This document shows positions 8,077-17,166 of a stretch of 27,682 nucleotides of DNA, piece after piece. The stretch's first letter is position 1; each line of letters begins with the position of its first letter. The translations under genes were made by a program, and so were the position numbers. Below the pieces are notes generated by a model. That model did no database searches and had not been told where the DNA came from. It worked only from the letters and a program-made list of their open reading frames with translations. This DNA comes from S012-113 sp965368405 (GTDB taxonomy: Bacteria > Bacteroidota > Bacteroidia > Cytophagales > Cyclobacteriaceae), in contig CBDUMS010000045.1 in assembly GCA_965368405.1 (NCBI GenBank), forward strand, positions 1 to 27,682. The letters are read 5' to 3'.

Positions 8077-11000
8077 CTACTCTTCCGCCCCTAGTCTTTT
8101 AAATTTGAATTCATTGTAGGCCGCAAAAGCACTTACTATTGCGATTAAGCCTAAGGCATAGAACACATAACTTGGGATAGCCACCGGGTCGCCATTGGCA
8201 TAGGAGTGTAGTCCTGACAAATAATAATTTACTCCGAAATAAGTCATTAGAACCGTTCCAAAGCTAATAAATGCGAAAAAGCTAAAAATGAAGGTTGTCC
8301 GAATGGCAGGAATTAAAGTAAGATGCAGCGTGAAAGAATAAAGAATAACGGTAACTAAAGTCCAAGTTTCCTTAGGATCCCATCCCCAGTAGCGACCCCA
8401 GGACTCATTAGCCCAGATACCGCCTAAGAAGTTTCCTATGACGAGCAGAACTAACCCTACTGCCAAAGACATCTCCGTGATTAGCATTAGTTCTTTTAAT
8501 GTAAGGTTCACATTTACCATATTGGATTTAGTACGGAAGATCATGATACATAGATTAAGGAAACCTAACATGCATCCAAGGGCCAGGAAGCCATAGCTTG
8601 CTGTAATTGTTGCTACGTGGAAGGTAAGCCAATACGACTTAAGTACGGGCACCAAATTCGTAACCTCCGGATTAAGCCAGCTCATATGCGCAGTTAATAG
8701 TGTTATTCCCGCCAACAAGGCCGTAACCCCCAAGGTAGCCGAAGATCGTTTCATGAAAAGAAAACCTGCCAGTACTGTGGCCCATGAAATATAAATCATA
8801 GACTCGTACCCGTTACTCCAAGGTGCATGGCCCGCAATATACCATCTCGCAGCTAATCCTAATGTTTGCAAAGCAAACGACACAACCATGATGTAAAGTA
8901 ATATTTTACCTATGATTCTAAACTCCAGGTTTGGATAAAAAATCTGGATGAGAAAGATTCCGACAAGAAAGATTCCCAAGACTAGATAAACTGGAAATAA
9001 AGTCTTGAAAATATTAACATTATTGTAAAGGATTTCTACGTTAGCTTTGGTTTTTGAAGGCAGAATATCTGCGCCGAGCTGCTGTTGCAGCTGCTTTATT
9101 TCGGCAAGAGTTTTATTGGCATCTGTATAAGAGTTTGTTCTTAATGCTTCGTTTACAAACCGTGCGTAATCCTCGAACAAATCTGCGTTACCACTTCCAT
9201 GACCAAGTTGTTCGTGATAAACCGGTGGGCTTACCCAAGTATTATTAGGGTCATTCTCCAATGGGAAAATGCGAAACTCAGAAGCACTGAACAAACCATA
9301 AAATACATTCACACGTTCATCAACATTGATTAAACCTTTATCGAGCGTTGACCGGACTGCTGGTTTTTTCTGATATGCAGCTTCAACTTGTTTCCCAAGT
9401 TTATACTGCCCACTCTCAGTAATAAAATCAGCAAATCTTGCATAATCACCCGAAATACCTATTAGGTTTTGAATTGCTGATTCAGGGACCTTAATTATTG
9501 GTTCATTTTGCCAGCGCTCTGGGTCTATTGCAATTCCAAGAACCACCTGATCTGCTGTGTAGCCATTATAACTACTCTTTTTACTGATCTTAACCAACAT
9601 TTTTGTTGACAGCGTATTAATTGGCTCTATTCTTCCTTCAATAGTCTGAACGAAGAGTTTTCCAAATTCTGAAGCATGATCTTTATCAACCATTTTCCCC
9701 TGACTAAAGGCTGTACTACCAGAGCCAACGAGCAATAAGAGTATAGCCAGGCCCTTGCCCAACTTCTTTCGTTTATCGTGCACGTCCTGTAACTGCATAG
9801 TAATACGTTTAAATCGTGTCTTCGTAAAGAAGGAAATAATCAAAGTGGCAAAAAGTAAAAAATACCCGAAATAGGTAATCTTGGTTCCCCAATAATCTTG
9901 GTTAACCGATAGAACGGTTCCCAGCTCATCTTGATCATAGGACGATTGGAAAAAACGAAACCCACGATAGTTTAGAATATGGTTCATATAGATTCGGTAT
10001 GGGAATTCTTCGTTTTCTCCCTTGTCGATTACGATAACATCACTTGCAAATGAAGAGGGGCTATTCGATCCGGGATAACGTTCGAGATCAAATTTCTCCA
10101 ATTTAAGAGCAAATGGAAGAAGCAATGTTCGAGCTCCTACCCTAATATTAATTTGGTTTCCATCGATGGTATAGCTTTTAAGGGGACCAACAGGAATCAA
10201 TTCCTCAAAGTCGTTAATTTTTAATCGAACAATTGGCGTTCCTGGGCTATTGTCTGAGGCTGCTATGTATCGAGTTTCTGCCTTGTCAACGTAATTGGCA
10301 ATTCTGTATGCTTGTTCCCCAGCATAATAAATCTTGCGAATTTCAAGCGAGGCTGGCTGATCAGGTTGTGTAGCCGCAGAATCAATAGGAGCCAATGTAT
10401 TCAGCATCTTTAATTCGCCATCGACTATTGTAAACTGAACCTGACCTGGATTGGTCGATTCACCAAAACTGAATAAGATGCCACCAGTAACCAAAGATTC
10501 ACCGTATTTCAGGTAGCCCCTATCTCCGTCTCTAGTTTCAACTTCCAAATATGGATCACCATTTTCTGTTCTGGTTAATTCAAGAACTGCATTTTCATAG
10601 TAGTCGTTAATACTTATTGTATAAGGCTTGTTCTTGAAGTTATAGGCTTCTTCTATAAGTTTACTTCTAACTGTAGTCAGGAAAAATTTGCTATTGTAAG
10701 CCATGATGTCCTCTCCCTCACCAAATTGTACCTGCAAGAAGGTGTCGGATGATCTGAACTCATTAGTTGTTTGCCCATTTCTAATATGCATCATACCTTC
10801 ATAGCCATAATAGCGCGTTAATCCTGCACCGATAATTATAATAATTAGGGCGACATGGATGGCCAGAATATTCCATTTGCTGCGGAGGTATAGATGCTTC
10901 GTAAATATCATTCCGGCGAAGTTTATTACCATAAGAAGTAATAGTATCTCGAACCATTTAGCATTGTATACGAGCACCTTAGCTGCCACGGCGCCATAAT

Positions 11001-11097
11001 CATTTTCAACAAATGTTGCGTACCCTATAGCATAGGCAAATACAAGTAGCAAGATGCCCATAAATGCTCCTGAAAATAAAAATTTAGCGATTTTCAT
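8077..11097 (-). CDS. ccsBA: Fused ResB-CcsA cytochrome c haem lyase (system II)
   Basis: A 1006-residue fusion protein that moves haem across the inner membrane and attaches it to apocytochrome c cysteines. The N-terminal ResB/CcsB half has helices near 8-26, 50-65 and 79-95 with haem-ligand candidate H81. A large periplasmic region follows, and FFQSSYDQDELG before the fourth helix (about 409-424) is typical of ResB. A second hydrophobic stretch (446-466) and another soluble region lead to the CcsA half (from about 700), with HAPWSNGYES (H757), H827, the WWD haem-handling motif WGRYWGWDPKETW (900-912), H925 and H964. Such fusions of about 1000 residues are common in Bacteroidota and Epsilonproteobacteria. 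It is convergent with cydB and divergent from the chaN-like gene. It would mature the c-type subunits of the cbb3 oxidase whose assembly genes are nearby. Confidence 0.95.
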   Translation of the reverse strand: MKIAKFLFSGAFMGILLLVFAYAIGYATFVENDYGAVAAKVLVYNAKWFEILLLLMVINFAGMIFTKHLYLRSKWNILAIHVALIIIIIGAGLTRYYGYEGMMHIRNGQTTNEFRSSDTFLQVQFGEGEDIMAYNSKFFLTTVRSKLIEEAYNFKNKPYTISINDYYENAVLELTRTENGDPYLEVETRDGDRGYLKYGESLVTGGILFSFGESTNPGQVQFTIVDGELKMLNTLAPIDSAATQPDQPASLEIRKIYYAGEQAYRIANYVDKAETRYIAASDNSPGTPIVRLKINDFEELIPVGPLKSYTIDGNQINIRVGARTLLLPFALKLEKFDLERYPGSNSPSSFASDVIVIDKGENEEFPYRIYMNHILNYRGFRFFQSSYDQDELGTVLSVNQDYWGTKITYFGYFLLFATLIISFFTKTRFKRITMQLQDVHDKRKKLGKGLAILLLLVGSGSTAFSQGKMVDKDHASEFGKLFVQTIEGRIEPINTLSTKMLVKISKKSSYNGYTADQVVLGIAIDPERWQNEPIIKVPESAIQNLIGISGDYARFADFITESGQYKLGKQVEAAYQKKPAVRSTLDKGLINVDERVNVFYGLFSASEFRIFPLENDPNNTWVSPPVYHEQLGHGSGNADLFEDYARFVNEALRTNSYTDANKTLAEIKQLQQQLGADILPSKTKANVEILYNNVNIFKTLFPVYLVLGIFLVGIFLIQIFYPNLEFRIIGKILLYIMVVSFALQTLGLAARWYIAGHAPWSNGYESMIYISWATVLAGFLFMKRSSATLGVTALLAGITLLTAHMSWLNPEVTNLVPVLKSYWLTFHVATITASYGFLALGCMLGFLNLCIMIFRTKSNMVNVNLTLKELMLITEMSLAVGLVLLVIGNFLGGIWANESWGRYWGWDPKETWTLVTVILYSFTLHLTLIPAIRTTFIFSFFAFISFGTVLMTYFGVNYYLSGLHSYANGDPVAIPSYVFYALGLIAIVSAFAAYNEFKFKRLGAEE

Positions 11098-11292
11098 TGG
11101 TAGTGTTTTGGATTAACCTCAGTTTAAATTGTTGTATAGCACGACAAGGTTAGAAGCCTTATCTGGATCAAAGTTCTTGCAATTTGGTTGAGAAAAATAT
11201 GATTTAGGTTAGGTAATAAACTGATTAATCACATAATTGATGGGTATACGGTAAAACGAAATCCTAAATCAAGTGTATTCGTCTAATACACC

Positions 11293-11324
11293 TTGCCAAT
11301 AATCCTAGATATTGGCTATCATTG
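11293..11324 (+). promoter_or_regulatory. Candidate promoter for the chaN-like gene, enclosing an inverted repeat
   Basis: TTG at 11293-11295 and TATCATTG at 11317-11324 (one mismatch to TAnnTTTG) are 21 bases apart, the normal Bacteroidota -33/-7 spacing. The perfect inverted repeat GCCAATA-N8-TATTGGC (11295-11316) fills exactly the space between them. A protein bound there would block RNA polymerase, so it may be a repressor operator. The start codon follows 34 bases later. Confidence 0.4.
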
Positions 11325-11358
11325 AATCGCAATTCTGCACGCTAATAAACTATTATTA

Positions 11359-12228
11359 ATGAAAAATCTAGTTCTCGCTATCGTTTTTGGCATTGTATTA
11401 ATACCTGCCTACGCACAAGATTTACCAGCATATCAGCTCTTTGAGCAAAGTGGTAAAAAAGTTAAATATGGTAAAATGATTAAAGATTTAGCTGACGCCG
11501 ATGTAGTGCTATTTGGAGAAAATCATAATAATGCCCTCGTACATTGGCTTGAATTACAAGTGACAAAATCTATGTATGCCCAAAATAATGAACTCTCTTT
11601 AGCAGCAGAAATGTTTGAGGCAGACGACCAGTTAATCATCGACGAATACCTTGCGGGCAAGTATGATGAAAAGATGTTTGAAGATGAAGCTAAGCTTTGG
11701 AAAAATTACACAACCGACTATAAACCGTTAATGGATTTCGCCAAAGAAAATGGCCTTGCCTTTATCGCTTCGAATATCCCCAGAAGATACGCTCGAATGG
11801 TATACAAAAGAGGCATTGAGTCTTTAGATAGCCTTGATAATGAAGCCAAATCATTTATCGCACCGCTGCCATTTGAGGTGGATTTATCATTGCCAGGTTA
11901 TAAAAATATGATTGATAATATGGGCAGTCATGCGCCTCGTGGTACAATTGAAAATATGGCCAAATCACAGGCTAGCAAGGACGCTACCATGGCTTACTTC
12001 ATTCTTAATGGTCTTGCTACTGGCGGCCGAGTTATTCACTATAATGGAGCATACCACTCCAATAATTTCGATGGTATAAACCATTACCTGAAGCAAGCCC
12101 AGCCATCCATTAAAATTATAACTATCTCGATTGCAGACCAGGAAAGTATCGATGAACTTGAAGAGGACAAAAAGGAGTTAGCCAACTACATTTTTGCTAT
12201 TCCCAGTGATATGACCAAAACGTATTAA
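11359..12228 (+). CDS. ChaN-like haem-binding uptake family protein (Tiki/TraB-type fold)
   Basis: A 289-residue exported protein. The signal peptide covers residues 1-19/20 (MKNLVLAIVFGIVLIPAYAQ), with no lipobox cysteine at the cleavage site. The mature part has LFGENHNN (GENH at 53-56) and AAEMFE (82-87), then HYNGAYHSNNFDG (227-239). These are the conserved GExH, E and GxxH positions of the ChaN/EreA-like, Tiki-type superfamily. Campylobacter ChaN binds two haems as a dimer; other superfamily members are metal-dependent hydrolases or peptidases, so enzymatic activity is also possible. It is divergent from the cytochrome c haem lyase gene with 261 bases between, which makes a haem role attractive but unproven. 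Its TAA stop overlaps the stop of the convergent propeller gene in the shared bases TTAA (12225-12228). Confidence 0.82.
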   Translation: MKNLVLAIVFGIVLIPAYAQDLPAYQLFEQSGKKVKYGKMIKDLADADVVLFGENHNNALVHWLELQVTKSMYAQNNELSLAAEMFEADDQLIIDEYLAGKYDEKMFEDEAKLWKNYTTDYKPLMDFAKENGLAFIASNIPRRYARMVYKRGIESLDSLDNEAKSFIAPLPFEVDLSLPGYKNMIDNMGSHAPRGTIENMAKSQASKDATMAYFILNGLATGGRVIHYNGAYHSNNFDGINHYLKQAQPSIKIITISIADQESIDELEEDKKELANYIFAIPSDMTKTY

Positions 12229-14891
12229 GCTATTTTGCCCTTAGGGTTATCCTCCGGGGTTCGGGTCAGGTAACGGCGCAGCACGCTTTCTACTGGTAAA
12301 ATCAGTAGGGCAATAAAAGCTTGAATAAAAAAGTTTATTACCGGTGAATTGTCGGATTCGTAATAATACTCGGCTACGGTTTGAAAAAACTCTACAATTA
12401 AAATAAGCGTCATAAAGCCAAGGAGTCGGCTTATTACAACATACTTACCGCGGCCATGATTTAGGTAAAAGGAAAATAGGAGTAGTCCGCTAAAAAAAAG
12501 TACCTCAAGCACATAAAACCAAGGGCGTTTCCAATAAGGCGCCACAACTTTAAATTTGAATGGTTCGGCATTAACAACACTACCTAAGGAGTTTCGAAAA
12601 CTCGCCTCCAAGGTGTATGATCCTGGAGGTAAAAACTGGTAGGAAATTACATTATTATTGGCAGACCAGGCCGACCACGGCGCGGTAACTCCTCCTGCAT
12701 TTCGCAGTCTAAATCGATATTCCTTACTATAAATACCGGTATAATCTGGCGAGGCAAACTCAAAAGTAAGTTGACTGGCCTCTTGCTCTACGAATGCTTG
12801 TGCAGCCAGAGGTATCTTAACATCATTACTACGAACTTCTTTAAGATAAATTACCTCTTCCCCAGAAAGTCGTCCTAGCTCTAGGATATTAACCTTATAC
12901 AAATCGTTGGTAGCCGTAGTAACCCAGTAATCATACGAGTCGTCCTTCGCTATGGCAATTGGATCTTTGAAAAAACTTAGGAAATTAAGTGAGGTTCTCA
13001 GATTATTCCCTGCCCCATACCAATTATTGCCAGTATTAACCAAAAGCTGACCTTGAGCCCCAAGAATAAACTTTCGAGGCAAGCCAATCTCTTCTTCTAT
13101 GCTTTCTTGTCGATTAATACCGAGGTTTTCATAACTAAAATAGCCCGTTGAATTAATGAATAAGATTTGATTGAGGTAATTGGTAGAATATATTCTGTCA
13201 AAGTGCGGATTTTCAATCTCATAAACTTCAACATCTATCATGTCTCGTTTATCCAGTACAATACGGTATAATGAGTCAGCACCACATAACCAGACATTAC
13301 CGTCCGGGTCTTTAGTGATCTGATCGATATAGTCAGTAAGACCTTCAAGCATTCCCGTTTCTTCCCATTTATCGCGCCATAATTCTAATACACGAACTTC
13401 CTCGTCTACTGTACTAATGAACGCCAGATTTTGGTTTTCAAGACCATACATATAGAGTACTGGCACCTCATTCACCAAATAGGCGGTATCTTCATCAATT
13501 TCATAGACTCCTTGAAGGGTTCCTGCAAGTAAGCGATTGTTATACTCCAATAGCTGGACACATTTCGAATTAATACCACCAACTTTCCTAAATTCATAAG
13601 AGCGAGATAGCTCCTCTTCTACCACGCGGCGCTGATAAACATACTTATAGGCTTGTGCTGCCTCAACCTGTTCTTCTTCAACTTTCTCTTCATCCTTTAT
13701 TGCTTTCTTCTTGCGTCGAAATAGGCCCCTCTTTTCCTTTTTTTGGGGAACCACAACCTCTTTGGGAGTTTCTTCAACAGCATCTACAGCTACTCGCACC
13801 CGATCATAAACCACAAATTCTCTCATCTGCTTACGTACTGTTAGATGATAAAGCCCAAGAGAAGTGCCAACATAAAGCTCATCATTATAGGGAAGAACAC
13901 TAATCAAAGCTCCTTTTAGCCCTGGATAATAGTTAAAACTTCTAAGCGGTAAACTAGGCGAGATAACCGAAAAACCATGGAGATGAGAGGCCCATAGCCC
14001 TCCTGATCGATCGACAAAAAGACTACTTATCTGATTATCGGGTAGCCCAGATTCATAATCAACAATTTGAACCGTTTCGCCTGAAGGTACATCAATAAAC
14101 AAAATACCACCAGACAAGGTGCTTACCGAAATGAGGGAGTCATTTGCCCAAAGAATTTCTGTTACGGTATGATCTTCCAAATAATTGCTATTTGCAAAAT
14201 TTAACCGTTCTATCTTGCCCTCATATTGGGTATATATTGTACTTGAATCAGTAAGATATAAAACTCTGCCCGATTCCGATTTACGAATAAAAAAGGCTCC
14301 CTCAGGGGCATAATCTGCCTTATGGATTTGATGTTCGTTATCAATTTCATACAGCCCATCCATGGTACTAATAAAAATCCGATCATCCACTTTAGCGAGG
14401 TCGAGTAATTCCAGACCATTGGTTTCTAATCGGGCTATGCCATGTGGTTGGCTGGTAGAAAATTTAAATAATTCGTTCTCGGTTATATAGTAGCCCTCAT
14501 CTTTTCTTAGCAGAACCTTAAGCACATCTCGCGAAACGGTATCCAGTGCAAAATACTTATCAGATTCACCACCGCGGCTGGAGATATATCCAAAGCCTTC
14601 CCGACCTCCTATAAATATTTTACCTTCCGCTTCGTCTATACAATAAACCGAAAAAGGAATTGGAGTTAACCACCAGCCATTTCCGTCATAATGAAGCACG
14701 CCTTGGCGATTAGCAATATGCATAACCCCACGATCATCTTGATGCATAGCATAATTAGCATTATCGAAATTTTCTTCGGCTGGGTTATAGTGCGTCATGA
14801 AGTAGCTGCCTGACTGGCTATATGCACATAACGAGATCATAAGCAGACCTACCAACAAAAGCTCCTTTTTAAACCAACCCACTACTTTCAT
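12225..14891 (-). CDS. Propeller/Y_Y_Y-domain membrane protein lacking a kinase domain
   Basis: An 888-residue protein from the start chosen here, ATG at 14891 (MKVVGWFKKELLLVGLLMI), which begins a normal signal peptide ending ...AYSQ. An in-frame ATG six codons earlier (14909) is possible. Numbering below is from that earlier start. Residues 35-350 and 440-690 contain short repeated strands of the two-component regulator propeller type (DGLYEID, GGLWASHLHG, QGVYEID, DGNVWLCGADSLY). Residues 710-790 form a Y_Y_Y-like Ig domain (LTFEFASPDYTG..., YRFRL, PPGSYTLEASFRN). Three hydrophobic helices follow (about 799-815, 823-843 and 858-873), then a short basic tail. In hybrid two-component sensors a histidine kinase, GGDEF or HTH domain would come here; none is present. 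A highly charged insert sits at 377-435. The gene starts 28 bases after the recG stop, so it is probably in the recG operon. Role unknown; a sensory or scaffold role is a guess. Confidence 0.85.
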   Translation of the reverse strand: MKVVGWFKKELLLVGLLMISLCAYSQSGSYFMTHYNPAEENFDNANYAMHQDDRGVMHIANRQGVLHYDGNGWWLTPIPFSVYCIDEAEGKIFIGGREGFGYISSRGGESDKYFALDTVSRDVLKVLLRKDEGYYITENELFKFSTSQPHGIARLETNGLELLDLAKVDDRIFISTMDGLYEIDNEHQIHKADYAPEGAFFIRKSESGRVLYLTDSSTIYTQYEGKIERLNFANSNYLEDHTVTEILWANDSLISVSTLSGGILFIDVPSGETVQIVDYESGLPDNQISSLFVDRSGGLWASHLHGFSVISPSLPLRSFNYYPGLKGALISVLPYNDELYVGTSLGLYHLTVRKQMREFVVYDRVRVAVDAVEETPKEVVVPQKKEKRGLFRRKKKAIKDEEKVEEEQVEAAQAYKYVYQRRVVEEELSRSYEFRKVGGINSKCVQLLEYNNRLLAGTLQGVYEIDEDTAYLVNEVPVLYMYGLENQNLAFISTVDEEVRVLELWRDKWEETGMLEGLTDYIDQITKDPDGNVWLCGADSLYRIVLDKRDMIDVEVYEIENPHFDRIYSTNYLNQILFINSTGYFSYENLGINRQESIEEEIGLPRKFILGAQGQLLVNTGNNWYGAGNNLRTSLNFLSFFKDPIAIAKDDSYDYWVTTATNDLYKVNILELGRLSGEEVIYLKEVRSNDVKIPLAAQAFVEQEASQLTFEFASPDYTGIYSKEYRFRLRNAGGVTAPWSAWSANNNVISYQFLPPGSYTLEASFRNSLGSVVNAEPFKFKVVAPYWKRPWFYVLEVLFFSGLLLFSFYLNHGRGKYVVISRLLGFMTLILIVEFFQTVAEYYYESDNSPVINFFIQAFIALLILPVESVLRRYLTRTPEDNPKGKIA

Positions 14892-14919
14892 GCTATAAAT
14901 GTAATACAAAGAGAAATCA

Positions 14920-17013
14920 TTAGCTTATACTACTCCATTTTACGGCTGTTCTATTGATTTCGTCTAGCTTAAGTTTAAGCAGCTTATGTTCTTCCTGCTG
15001 CAAATCTTTATCCTTTGTGAGGATTTCACCTGCTTTTTCTCTTGCTAACTGCAAAATAGCCCCATCCTTGCCGAGGTCCGCAATTTTTAAGTCGACAACG
15101 CCACTTTGCTGGGTGCCCATAAGGTCGCCGGGGCCGCGCAGTTTCAAGTCGGTATCGGCAATTTCAAAACCGTTATTAGTACGCACCATGGTATCGATTC
15201 GCACTCGGGCATCGGCCGAAAGCTTGAAACTGCTCATGAGTACGCAGTACGACTGGTCGGCCCCACGGCCGACGCGGCCCCTGAGCTGATGCAATTGTGC
15301 CAAACCAAATCGCTCCGCATTTTCAATAACCATCACCGAAGCATTGGGCACATCTACGCCTACTTCAATAACAGTAGTAGCCACCATAATCTGGGTTTCA
15401 CCTTTTTTAAAGCGTTCCATCTCATAGGCCTTGGCATCCGGCTTCATTTTGCCATGCACAATGCTAACATGATATTGAGGAAAGGCCCGGCAAACACTTT
15501 CGTAGCCATCCATTAAATCCTTTAAATCCGACTTCTCCGATTCTTCTATTAACGGGTAAACAATATAAATCTGCCTCCCCTCTTCAACCTGTTGCTTTAT
15601 AAAGCCGTTCACTTTTAACCGATGCGAGTCGAAACGATGGATCGTCTTTATTGGTTTTCTTCCGGCCGGCAATTCATCAATTACAGAGATGTCCAGATCG
15701 CCGTATAAAGTCATGGCCAGGGTGCGCGGAATAGGTGTGGCCGTCATGACCAGTACATGTGGGTATACATCCTTATTTTTACTCCATAATCGTGACCGTT
15801 GAGCCACACCAAATCGATGTTGTTCGTCGACAATAGCCAGTCCAAGCTCCTTAAACTTAACTTTTTCTTCTAATAAGGCGTGCGTTCCCACCAAGATATC
15901 CAGCACTCCCGACTCCAGGGCCAGATGTAATTTTTTCCGTTCACTTGCCTTGGTAGATCCCGTTAAGAGGGCAATCTTTAGCCCCATTGCCTCAGCAAAA
16001 GCTTTGAGGCCCGTAAAATGCTGATTCGCTAATATTTCTGTTGGCGCCATGAGAGCTGCCTGGCAACCCTCGCCAATTGCGAGCAACGTGCAGATAAAGG
16101 CAACGATAGTTTTTCCAGATCCTACATCACCCTGTAATAATCTATTCATCTGAGTCCCGGTTTTCATATCTCGGTAGACTTCTTTTATTACTCTTTTCTG
16201 GGCTCCCGTGAGTTCGAAAGGGAGATGATCGTTATAGAATGTTGTAAGGAGTTCAGTATTACTAAATACTTTGCCATGAAACTTGGTCGATCTAGTTCCT
16301 TTTAGCGAAAGCAGCTGCAGCTGAATTAAAAAGAACTCCTGAAATTTCAGCCGAAATCGGGCGAGTTCCAGTTTTTTGGCGTTCTCAGGAAAGTGAACAT
16401 GTTGAAATGCCTCTTTGATAGACATCAGTCGCAGTTCCTCCATTAAAAATGGCGGCAAAATCTCTTGGAGACGTGGTATAACCTTTGAGAGTAATGAACG
16501 CATTATTTTAATAATCGCTTTACTCTCCAGATACTTACGTTTAAGCTTTTCGGTAGAATTATAAACGGGTTGCAAGTATCTTGCTTCGGTATGTGCCGCC
16601 GTGGCAACCTCAATTTCTGGATGCGCCATGTTTAACTTGCTTCCAAACTTCGTTGGCTTGCCAAATATTACATAATCTACTCCAGGCTTAAGCTGTTTTT
16701 GGATCCAGCTTGCCCCTTTGAACCAAACCAATTCCAATGTTCCACTATCATCAGACACCGTCGCAACCAGACGTTGTTTATACTTCTGGCCGATCATTTG
16801 AAAAGAGACAACGCGTGCAGCTACCTGCACAGCGGGCAACCCTTCGCGCAAATCACTGATTTTATAAAATTGGGTGCGATCTTCGTAACGAAATGGGTAA
16901 TATTCCATCAAGTCACGATACGTTTCTATTCCTAACTCCGTCTTGAGTAATTCAGCACGAGAGGGACCAACCCCTTTGATAAATTCTACTGAAGTGTTGA
17001 AAAAGTCTGACAT
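14920..17013 (-). CDS. recG: ATP-dependent DNA helicase RecG
   Basis: A 697-residue superfamily 2 helicase that remodels stalled replication forks and branched DNA. The N-terminal wedge region carries an OB fold (about 60-140: VAARVVSFQMIGQKYKQRL, TVSDDSGTLELVWF). The helicase core has motif I GDVGSGKT (295-302), motif II DEQH (396-399, with the RecG-type DEQHRFG), motif III TATPIPRT (424-431), and motif VI in QLHQLRGRVGRG. The length matches RecG of other bacteria (about 690-700 residues). It is divergent from a small DoxX-like gene with 153 bases between, and the propeller gene follows closely downstream. Nothing looks abnormal. Confidence 0.97.
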   Translation of the reverse strand: MSDFFNTSVEFIKGVGPSRAELLKTELGIETYRDLMEYYPFRYEDRTQFYKISDLREGLPAVQVAARVVSFQMIGQKYKQRLVATVSDDSGTLELVWFKGASWIQKQLKPGVDYVIFGKPTKFGSKLNMAHPEIEVATAAHTEARYLQPVYNSTEKLKRKYLESKAIIKIMRSLLSKVIPRLQEILPPFLMEELRLMSIKEAFQHVHFPENAKKLELARFRLKFQEFFLIQLQLLSLKGTRSTKFHGKVFSNTELLTTFYNDHLPFELTGAQKRVIKEVYRDMKTGTQMNRLLQGDVGSGKTIVAFICTLLAIGEGCQAALMAPTEILANQHFTGLKAFAEAMGLKIALLTGSTKASERKKLHLALESGVLDILVGTHALLEEKVKFKELGLAIVDEQHRFGVAQRSRLWSKNKDVYPHVLVMTATPIPRTLAMTLYGDLDISVIDELPAGRKPIKTIHRFDSHRLKVNGFIKQQVEEGRQIYIVYPLIEESEKSDLKDLMDGYESVCRAFPQYHVSIVHGKMKPDAKAYEMERFKKGETQIMVATTVIEVGVDVPNASVMVIENAERFGLAQLHQLRGRVGRGADQSYCVLMSSFKLSADARVRIDTMVRTNNGFEIADTDLKLRGPGDLMGTQQSGVVDLKIADLGKDGAILQLAREKAGEILTKDKDLQQEEHKLLKLKLDEINRTAVKWSSIS

Positions 17014-17166
17014 ATAAAATGAAGTACCATAAAGATATTAAAAGGTTTTTGAGATTTTCCTATTGGCTCAGCAGATAAGAGATATCACTGCCCATCGGCA
17101 TTTTGCAAGTCAGTGTTTGAACTTTTATTGATAAAAAGTTGTCATTAGTTAAACAAACTTACACTT

